64,000 nucleotides of DNA from a virus, in the IMG/VR virus record IMGVR_UViG_3300036791_000703, positions 1-64,000 of that record; one strand, 5' to 3'. The notes under the pieces are model-generated. The model saw only the letters and a list, made by a program, of their open reading frames with translations. It did no database searches and was not told the DNA's origin. Position numbers and translations under genes: made by a program. Of the stretch, positions 58,973 to 64,000 are shown in pieces. Within the stretch, counting starts at the first letter, position 1. The number at the start of each line of letters is the position of its first letter.

Positions 58973-59466
58973 CGGATGGCCAATTTCGGGATACTGACGG
59001 CATCGATTGCTGACCATCCATCCTTGATGCGATCTCGAATTATTTTAGCTGGGATATTAAATTGCTCACTCGCTTCGACCAGCAGCATTTCTTTGCCATC
59101 GATTACAACATGCACATTGTCCGATCGATTTCTCGCTTGCTCTTGTTTAGTTGCCCATCGCACGTTGCCGGGAACGTAGTGACCATTGTTGTCTTTACGA
59201 TCAATCGAGTGTTTCGGTGATGGTCGAGGTCCGATGTAGGAGATGAACGCTACGAAGTCAGCGCGCCATTCGTCAGCCACGTATATTCCTCGCTTACCGT
59301 ATCTATGGAAGCCTTTGTTTTTTGGTCGATGACAACGCTGCACCATTCCCTGCCACGCTAGGTATTCGCCACTTTTCTTTTCAGAGCAGTGCCCGTGCTT
59401 TATCCGTGCTTTGTTGGCGGCGACAACTGCCGCTTTGCCATCTTCCGAGAGCCTTTTGCTGGCCAT
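58969..59466 (-). CDS. HNH homing endonuclease inside the leftward operon
   Basis: 165 aa. The nuclease motif (GPRPSPKHSIDRKDNNGHYV, GNVRWATKQEQARNR) is close to the 53572 product. Its start has AGAGGA and overlaps the preceding gene by 67 bases. Its stop overlaps the next start. The neighbours on both sides are unrelated, so it looks like an insertion that kept translation coupled. A C-terminal HTH-like part (ASEQFNIPAKIIRDRIKDG) may read DNA. Confidence 0.8.
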   Translation of the reverse strand: MASKRLSEDGKAAVVAANKARIKHGHCSEKKSGEYLAWQGMVQRCHRPKNKGFHRYGKRGIYVADEWRADFVAFISYIGPRPSPKHSIDRKDNNGHYVPGNVRWATKQEQARNRSDNVHVVIDGKEMLLVEASEQFNIPAKIIRDRIKDGWSAIDAVSIPKLAIR

Positions 59467-59855
59467 TGGTTTTTCCTCTGCGGTATCTTGCGCTTCATGT
59501 CCTTGAACTTGGTGCGGGTGACGCGCTCTGGTTCGACCGGCGTATGCTTCGCCGCCATTGCTGCCGTGTGCGTCGCCTCGCGCGAGACGATCCGCTTGCG
59601 CTTGGCGATCTCGCCGAGGTCGCGCTTGGTCTTCTCAAGATGCACCTCGATGATCCGCGGCTTCAGATTCCATGGCGCGTTGATGTCGAACGAGCCGTCG
59701 GCATCGGCGACGCGCACCGGCCAGTGGTCCCACTCGAACATCGCGAGGATGTCGGCGGCCGTCATCGTCTTCGATTTCTGATAGTCGATCTGCCCGATGG
59801 TGAGCAGGCACGCCGCCAGCTTGTTCTTCAGTGGGATGTGCTTGCGCTTGCTCAC
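59400..59855 (-). CDS. HNH-type nuclease-like protein, 151 aa
   Basis: The GTG start (VSKRKHIPLKNKLAACLLTI) overlaps the upstream stop. The segment FEWDHWPVRVADADGSFDIN, then WNLKPRIIEVHLEKTKRD, resembles an HNH family found in phage genomes (EWDHxPVRxA...NLxPxxxxxHxxKT). It differs from the two HNH homing enzymes. It may be a packaging or recombination nuclease. Confidence 0.65.
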   Translation of the reverse strand: MSKRKHIPLKNKLAACLLTIGQIDYQKSKTMTAADILAMFEWDHWPVRVADADGSFDINAPWNLKPRIIEVHLEKTKRDLGEIAKRKRIVSREATHTAAMAAKHTPVEPERVTRTKFKDMKRKIPQRKNQWPAKGSRKMAKRQLSPPTKHG

Positions 59856-60019
59856 GATGGTCTCAGGTGGTGGTGATGGTGCAATAGCGTCACCAAGAAA
59901 ATGATCAGGATCGCCAGCGCCAGTGCGATCAACGCGGCGTACTGCCATCGCCGACGTGGCGGCGGTGGGGTCGGCTCCGGCGCCCAGCGTAGACCGTTGT
60001 CATTGTTTTCGTTGCTCAC
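59852..60019 (-). CDS. single-span membrane protein with His-rich end, 55 aa
   Basis: The start is at GTG 60019 (ATG 60034 also in frame). A polar Pro-rich part (PEPTPPPPRRR) is followed by one hydrophobic helix (YAALIALALAILIIFLVTLL) and HHHHHLRPS. The five His end is native here, not a tag. Inner-membrane protein of unknown role. Confidence 0.5.
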   Translation of the reverse strand: MSNENNDNGLRWAPEPTPPPPRRRWQYAALIALALAILIIFLVTLLHHHHHLRPS

Positions 60020-60170
60020 GGTTCGGCTTTGCATCTGGGGCGCTCTCGCTCTCGACTTCGAGCGACTCAGCGCCGAGGGTGTGGACCTTGCGCCCTTCGC
60101 AAACGGCGCAGCGATTGTCGACGGTTTCGGTGGTGTTGCCGCAGTGTGGGCACAGCGTGCGGATGGTCAT
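60000..60170 (-). CDS. zinc-ribbon protein, 56 aa
   Basis: ATG 60170 after AAGGAG. CPHCG and CAVCE form a zinc ribbon with a disordered Glu/Arg tail (NREQRKQ). Overlaps its neighbour. Role unknown. Confidence 0.6.
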   Translation of the reverse strand: MTIRTLCPHCGNTTETVDNRCAVCEGRKVHTLGAESLEVESESAPDAKPNREQRKQ

Positions 60171-60171
60171 G

Positions 60172-60414
60172 TCATTTCTCCTTTCGATAGAAAACCCGTC
60201 GCGCCTCGTCGAACGCGACGATCTTGAAGGCGTCGGTGTAGTCACCCTGATCGAAGATCGGCGGCAGCACCATCGCCATCATGGTGAGCTTAGCCTCAAG
60301 CTCTTTCCGTTCGGTTAACAGCCGGGGGATCAGCGCGCGCGCTTCGTCCTGGCAGCGTGGGCAATAGGTGCAGGCGGTTCCCAGCATCCAACTGCCGCGG
60401 CAGGCTACATCCAT
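60172..60414 (-). CDS. hypothetical protein with CPRC motif, 80 aa
   Basis: GGAGGTGATC just before ATG 60414 is an unusually complete Shine-Dalgarno sequence, so the start is clear (GTG 60420 is the in-frame alternative). CTYCPRC is a likely metal site, followed by a helical ARALIPRLLTERKELEAKLT segment. Strong expression is expected. Confidence 0.65.
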   Translation of the reverse strand: MDVACRGSWMLGTACTYCPRCQDEARALIPRLLTERKELEAKLTMMAMVLPPIFDQGDYTDAFKIVAFDEARRVFYRKEK

Positions 60415-60416
60415 GA

Positions 60417-60737
60417 TCACCTCCCGTAGACGGCGACCGCCGCCCGCCTCTCATGGTTGAGCATGACGAAGTTCCTCCGGTTGAAAGACATCATCCAGTC
60501 CAACCCGCACGCGCACGTGCCCGCCGTCTGCATAGGGACGGCCGTGGCGCGCTTTCCTGACGAGAGCGCCCGCAGCACCCGGATCGTGTTTTTCTGCGCC
60601 CTGGACTGCCGCTTGGTGACGTGAGCCCGTTTAGCGCGGTCGCTGTAGCCGAGGCAGGTGCTGCACTTGGTATATCCCCATGCGCGAGCCCGCTGCAGGC
60701 AGCCGACGCAGAGTAGCCGAGACCTCCGGCGCGACAT
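60417..60737 (-). CDS. Arg-rich protein with Cys pairs, 106 aa
   Basis: Cysteines in CVGC, CSTC and CACG positions suggest zinc binding. Very basic, with RAKRAHVTKRQSRAQKN. Probably nucleic-acid binding. No family recognised. The ribosome site is weak. Confidence 0.6.
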   Translation of the reverse strand: MSRRRSRLLCVGCLQRARAWGYTKCSTCLGYSDRAKRAHVTKRQSRAQKNTIRVLRALSSGKRATAVPMQTAGTCACGLDWMMSFNRRNFVMLNHERRAAVAVYGR

Positions 60738-60773
60738 TTTACTGGCTCTCAGTTAAAGCGTTGATACGTCTAC

Positions 60774-61220
60774 TTAGTTGGCGCTGAGACCCTCGTCGTC
60801 CAGGGCGAGGATGTTGACCGCCCATTCGCCCGGTTCGTACTCCTCGGTCCAGCCGGCAACCACCCGGTCGGGCTTGACGCCGAACTCGTGCATGAGGACC
60901 GACACCGCCTCCCGGCTCGGCAACCCTTCGTGGACCTTGGTGTCGATCGACACTGATAGGTGGCGGCACAATCCCATCGGCTGGTTTTCGAACGAGACGC
61001 AAACCCGGAAGCCGTCTTCGATCAGAACCTCTTGCGCCGGTGGGCGCTTGAACTTGGGATCGCGATCCCGCAGCCGGACCTTGCTGCGATCCTGCGGGAT
61101 CGACGCCGCCCAGTTGGTGATCGTCTCCATGCTGACAGTCTGGTCGCGTGCATTCGAGAGCGCGTTGGCGATGGCGTTGCGTTCGGGCTGGCCGATGATC
61201 AGGGCGCGACCGGGCATCAT
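60774..61220 (-). CDS. hypothetical protein, 148 aa
   Basis: ATGATG at 61220/61217 overlaps the upstream stop. A helical N-terminus (NAIANALSNARDQTVSMETI) is followed by a beta-rich body (IEDGFRVCVSFENQPMGLCR, HLSVSIDTK). Possibly an enzyme accessory domain. No family recognised. Confidence 0.6.
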   Translation of the reverse strand: MMPGRALIIGQPERNAIANALSNARDQTVSMETITNWAASIPQDRSKVRLRDRDPKFKRPPAQEVLIEDGFRVCVSFENQPMGLCRHLSVSIDTKVHEGLPSREAVSVLMHEFGVKPDRVVAGWTEEYEPGEWAVNILALDDEGLSAN

Positions 61221-61423
61221 GCACTCCGTTGCGTTGGTTCGCCCGGGCAGTTGTCGCCGCGGGCGCGTATGTCCTCTTTTGCCACGCAGGCGTCGAGGTG
61301 GGCTTTGAGCACTGTGAGTTTGGCACATTCGAAGCCGCCGACACTCATGATGAGATAGCGGCAACAGGCAGCGCCCTGGCCTATCTTGCACACCGACTTG
61401 ACGTGCTGATCGTCGAGTATCAC
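61217..61423 (-). CDS. Cys-rich protein, 68 aa
   Basis: GTG start inside the overlap with the upstream gene's stop (GTGA). Several cysteines (CKIGQGAACC, C...C) suggest metal or disulfide. Short helices (LTVLKAHLDACVAKE). Coupled to neighbours on both sides. Function unknown. Confidence 0.55.
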   Translation of the reverse strand: MILDDQHVKSVCKIGQGAACCRYLIMSVGGFECAKLTVLKAHLDACVAKEDIRARGDNCPGEPTQRSA

Positions 61424-61800
61424 ACCAAATCCTTCGGTGGCATGGGTATCCGTCTGAGTTTGGAGCGCGGTCGCCACAGATGCAAAACGAACGGGTGATT
61501 GTTGATGTGGTCCTCCGCAGGAACGTGGAGCTGCATCGCCACCTCTTGGGGCTTGAAGAACACCCGATGGATGAACGACATCTCGGCCCATGTCGGGCAG
61601 CGGTCGGGGAGCGATACCGAGACATGATCCCAGCCGCCGCCGGCAGCGGCGATGATCCGCAGGAACACCCTTTCGCACGGCACCACGAACGCGCCGTTGC
61701 AACTCTGGTCGAGTACCTTGATGTCGGGGATGCCCATACTCACCCACGCCTCGACGGCGAGGTCGACGCGGAAGCGATCGAGCTGGCGAAGGTCACGCAT
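61420..61800 (-). CDS. conserved phage protein (DUF7694-like), 126 aa
   Basis: The middle WDHVSVSLPDRCPTWAEMSF, IHRVFFKPQE and HINNHPFVLHLWRP match a conserved phage family with unknown function. Length agrees. It overlaps the upstream gene by 8 bases. Confidence 0.65.
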   Translation of the reverse strand: MRDLRQLDRFRVDLAVEAWVSMGIPDIKVLDQSCNGAFVVPCERVFLRIIAAAGGGWDHVSVSLPDRCPTWAEMSFIHRVFFKPQEVAMQLHVPAEDHINNHPFVLHLWRPRSKLRRIPMPPKDLV

Positions 61801-61966
61801 CGTCGGGCGGGTCTTCTGCTGTGGGGTTGCCGGGATCGGCCGCGTCGAGGATGATCCTGGCGAGCTTGCGCGGGATCACGAGGTGGCGCTGCGCCCGGCC
61901 GCTGGGACCGCGCCAGTCGTAATCGGCGCGCAGCTTTTTCAGTGCGAGCTTGGCGTCGAAGGTCAA
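61793..61966 (-). CDS. 57-residue protein from a TTG start
   Basis: A TTG overlaps the stop of the upstream gene (TTGA). The product (MTFDAKLALKKLRADYDWRG, then PSGRAQRHLVIPRKLARIIL) has codon use like its neighbours and fills the gap exactly, ending with an 8-base overlap on the next start. Basic and helical. Function unknown. Confidence 0.55.
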   Translation of the reverse strand: MTFDAKLALKKLRADYDWRGPSGRAQRHLVIPRKLARIILDAADPGNPTAEDPPDDA

Positions 61967-62421
61967 TGCCGTGTCTTCGGCTGGTGGGACAGCAATCCGG
62001 TCATGCGGCCAGTGAGCTGAGTGAGTTCTTCGATCTTCAGCGGACCGAGTGTCGGCTTGCCGCCGATCACCGGGCGGATGATATCGCGATGGCCGAGCGC
62101 CGTCTCGGTGTCGGTCTCGGCGATGAAGATGATCTGTTCTTTGCGCCTGGGGTGCTCGGCCGCTGGGATCGACAGATCGATATTATCGGCACCCTCGACG
62201 ACCCACGCCTCGTCGACGAACACATAGGCGGTGGCGCCCATCTCCTTCATCAGCAATTTGATAAGTCGCAACCCGGCATCCTTGTTGAGGTGCGGCGGCG
62301 GTGGCACCAGATTGAGCGCATCGTCGGTCTCGACCATGTAGACCGGGCGCATCTCGCCGTTCGCATCGAATAGTTTGTCAGTCAGACCAGATGCCAGCTC
62401 GATCAACTCTTGCGGTGTCAT
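61963..62421 (-). CDS. hypothetical protein, 152 aa
   Basis: Helix-rich N-terminus (PQELIELASGLTDKLFDANG), strand core (ATAYVFVDEAWVVEG, EQIIFIAETDTETA). Resembles small alpha-beta phage proteins without a known role. Overlaps the 62378-62941 gene by 44 bases. Confidence 0.6.
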   Translation of the reverse strand: MTPQELIELASGLTDKLFDANGEMRPVYMVETDDALNLVPPPPHLNKDAGLRLIKLLMKEMGATAYVFVDEAWVVEGADNIDLSIPAAEHPRRKEQIIFIAETDTETALGHRDIIRPVIGGKPTLGPLKIEELTQLTGRMTGLLSHQPKTRH

Positions 62422-62941
62422 TGAATTCCTCCTCGGTAATTTGTTTGCCGTGACGCCAATACTCGACGCGGCTATAGGGGCGGCGCGGGATGACGTGGAG
62501 CTTGGTGCGCCGCTGGCCGGTGGCGAACACCGCGACGAACACCTCGGGGCGCTCGGGGATCATCGTCGGATCGACCAGCAGCAACGGCAGCGCGGTGCCG
62601 CCGGACAACAGCGCGTCGTCGATGCGGTGGGCATAGCGCGGCGCTGCGAGATACGGGCAAGTCTGGAGCGAGTAGTGGGCGCACTCGTCATGCATCGGCG
62701 GATCGAAATAGGCGCCGTGCCGGTGGAATGCCGACATCGGACCACCGACGAACCATCGCCCGCGCGACAGCTTCTGGCCGCAGATCGGACACAGGTCGCC
62801 AGTGAGCGCGAACTCGCGCTTCACGTCGTCATTGATGGTGAACTGCGCCCGTCCGCTGCTGTCGACGTAGACGCCCCACGGGATCGCATAACCGCGGCGA
62901 TCGACCGGCAGGTGCGCCATGCGTTTGGGGATCGCGATCAC
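62378..62941 (-). CDS. conserved phage zinc protein, 187 aa
   Basis: CPICGQ and later C and H residues (HDECAHY, TCPYLAAPRY) form a likely zinc site. Strand-rich start (IPWGVYVDSSGRAQFTINDD). Similar proteins occur in phages with no assigned function. Overlaps both neighbours. Confidence 0.6.
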   Translation of the reverse strand: MIAIPKRMAHLPVDRRGYAIPWGVYVDSSGRAQFTINDDVKREFALTGDLCPICGQKLSRGRWFVGGPMSAFHRHGAYFDPPMHDECAHYSLQTCPYLAAPRYAHRIDDALLSGGTALPLLLVDPTMIPERPEVFVAVFATGQRRTKLHVIPRRPYSRVEYWRHGKQITEEEFNDTARVDRAGIWSD

Positions 62942-63447
62942 GGCGCGACTCCGGCCAGCGTTTTGGCAATTTGTGCGAAGCTGTGGGCCGGTCCCGGGTC
63001 CTCACTGCTGATCTTCTCGATGAAGGTACCGTCCGCCAGCGGCAACAGGGTGATTCCGTTTGGGCGCACCAGTCCGATCACGCCGTCATGTTTCCATAGT
63101 CTGTGCAGATAGACGCGCAGCGCCGGATCACGATGAGCGTTCGGGTGCTTCGGATCACACCAGATTTGTACCACCGGAATGACGTACTCGTTGCCGTCCT
63201 GTTCGCAGGTGACGTAGTCCGGCATCAGGTCGAGCACGTAGTGCGAGCGATCCGGCCGCCGCAGCTCGGCGCACGTCTCATCGACCAGCCAACGGCATGA
63301 CCATGCGCGGCATGACACCGGCCGGCTGGCGTAGATCGCGCAGCCGTTGAAGCGCTGATGCTTGCAGCGCTCGCCGCCCTTCTTGTGGAGTTCTTCGACC
63401 GGCACCAATCGACAGCACAGGGTGCAGCCGCCGCATTTGCGATTCAT
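62938..63447 (-). CDS. YkgJ-type Cys-cluster protein, 169 aa
   Basis: CGGCTLCCRL at the start, then CKHQRFNGCAIYASRPVSCRAWSC, is the YkgJ (CxxCxxCC) family of metal-binding proteins, thought to bind Zn or Fe-S. No enzymatic role is established. Phage copies are found in many Rhizobiales phages. Its stop overlaps the next ATG (ATGA). Confidence 0.75.
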   Translation of the reverse strand: MNRKCGGCTLCCRLVPVEELHKKGGERCKHQRFNGCAIYASRPVSCRAWSCRWLVDETCAELRRPDRSHYVLDLMPDYVTCEQDGNEYVIPVVQIWCDPKHPNAHRDPALRVYLHRLWKHDGVIGLVRPNGITLLPLADGTFIEKISSEDPGPAHSFAQIAKTLAGVAP

Positions 63448-63740
63448 TTGGTTTCCACTTTGTCGACTTCCTTCATGATCTCCGGCAGCTCTTGCATCAC
63501 CGATTTTATGAATGTCCCGAACATCAATGTCCGCATCTTCACATCGCTGCCCGGTCTACTTTTCTCGCCGCGATAACCGGACAGCCATGATGCGGTCAGC
63601 GCCGCCAACGCCGCGCCGATGGCATGCGCTGGATACTGGATCATTATCGGCGAGAGCTTGTCGGCGAGTTCATTTGCCAGTTTGGCGTTGGCCTCGATGT
63701 CTTCGACGACATTGGGCGGCATCTTGGGTTTGTCGGTCAT
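63444..63740 (-). CDS. helical protein, 98 aa
   Basis: ATG 63740 overlaps the upstream stop. Helical with a mildly hydrophobic segment (AHAIGAALAALTASWL) and a helical end (MFGTFIKSVMQELPEIMKEV). Could be membrane-associated. Function unknown. Confidence 0.6.
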   Translation of the reverse strand: MTDKPKMPPNVVEDIEANAKLANELADKLSPIMIQYPAHAIGAALAALTASWLSGYRGEKSRPGSDVKMRTLMFGTFIKSVMQELPEIMKEVDKVETK

Positions 63741-64000
63741 TGGCGATCTTTCAACATGTTGTCGCCCCACGCCCGCGCCCAGTCCCGGGTGTAATCGGTG
63801 TCGGGTGACATGCGGCCGTGAATGACATCGGCAACCGAGGTGACCAGCTTGGCCTCGATTTCAAGCTGGCTCATACGCACCTGGGCGGCGAAGTTCATTG
63901 GTTGCAATACGCGGCCGATCCATTCGCCAGCGTTGACGATCGGTTGTCGTGGCTTGTCGGGATCGAGCGCCCAGATGTGGAATTCGTGCGTCGCATCGGG
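63737..64000 (-). CDS. partial CDS at the right edge, at least 87 aa
   Basis: An open frame of 88 codons (including stop) from the window edge, ending ...NMLKDRQ at a TGA overlapping the next ATG. Visible parts: ATHEFHIWALDPDKP and helices (MSQLEIEAKLVTSVADVI). The start lies outside the window. Function unknown. Confidence 0.6.
   Translation of the reverse strand, partial: PDATHEFHIWALDPDKPRQPIVNAGEWIGRVLQPMNFAAQVRMSQLEIEAKLVTSVADVIHGRMSPDTDYTRDWARAWGDNMLKDRQ

Noticed and set aside
59855-59890. Five His codons at the end of the 59852 gene as a cloning tag
   Set aside because: They lie inside a native coupled operon, with mixed CAC/CAT codons and further residues behind, so no vector sequence is implied.
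1-64000. tRNA, rRNA, integrase, attachment site or CRISPR array
   Set aside because: No cloverleaf with a CCA-like end, no recombinase signature, and no regularly spaced repeats were recognised by eye; a tRNA scan would settle this.

Overview
The window is one stretch of a tailed-phage genome with a contractile (myovirus) tail. It is either free phage or a prophage cut away from its host flanks, because no host gene, tRNA, rRNA, integrase or CRISPR is visible. The DNA is GC-rich. Several proteins look like those of phages of Rhizobiales and related Alphaproteobacteria: the capsid protein opens with MFGIGHNSG, the portal is DUF1073-type, the prohead protein is DUF2213-type, the capsid is DUF2184-type, and the baseplate is P2/Mu-like. 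The host assignment is inference.

Layout. 1-389: short leftward genes with a possible promoter near 452-480. 499-5835: a rightward run of about 20 very small, often overlapping genes, many with zinc-ribbon cysteines, including a likely small terminase (948-1439). 5839-7332: large terminase. 7329-8401: a Tat-signal protein and small zinc proteins. 8424-11621: a collagen-like fibre. 11717-13233: a MuF-type minor head protein and a Pro-rich protein. 13415-14227: a moron-like island of a secreted peptide, a membrane peptide and an inverted gene with its own promoter and terminator. 14368-16260: a second fibre-like protein. 16257-25477: the head module (portal with an ADP-ribosyltransferase-like C-terminus, prohead protease/scaffold, cement protein, major capsid, head completion), interrupted by a GIY-YIG nuclease gene.

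25488-29852: tail completion and baseplate V, W and J. 29856-41538: fibres, gpI and adhesin-like proteins. 41581-53045: sheath, two tail tubes, a tail chaperone candidate, two tape measures carrying different peptidoglycan hydrolases, and gpU, gpX and gpD. 53126-58380: a structural protein, an HNH homing endonuclease with a structured leader, an FkbM methyltransferase fused to a TPR/GT9-like domain, virion-like proteins carrying a recurring VGSPxIGxP motif, and a small membrane protein, closed by a strong terminator at 58410-58436. 58516-64000: a leftward, translationally coupled operon of small, mostly uncharacterised proteins with two HNH nucleases. It converges on the late operon.

The rightward genes package DNA and build the capsid and contractile tail. 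Most start codons overlap the preceding stop (ATGA, GTGA or TGATG), so translation is probably coupled along long transcripts. The most unusual points are the portal fused to an ART-like domain, the paired duplication of tail tube and tape measure with swapped hydrolase cassettes, the VGSPxIGxP motif spread over at least five proteins, the self-contained inverted gene at 13933-14166, and the hairpin leader of the HNH gene at 53572. No endolysin/holin cassette, replication genes or lysogeny genes were recognised.
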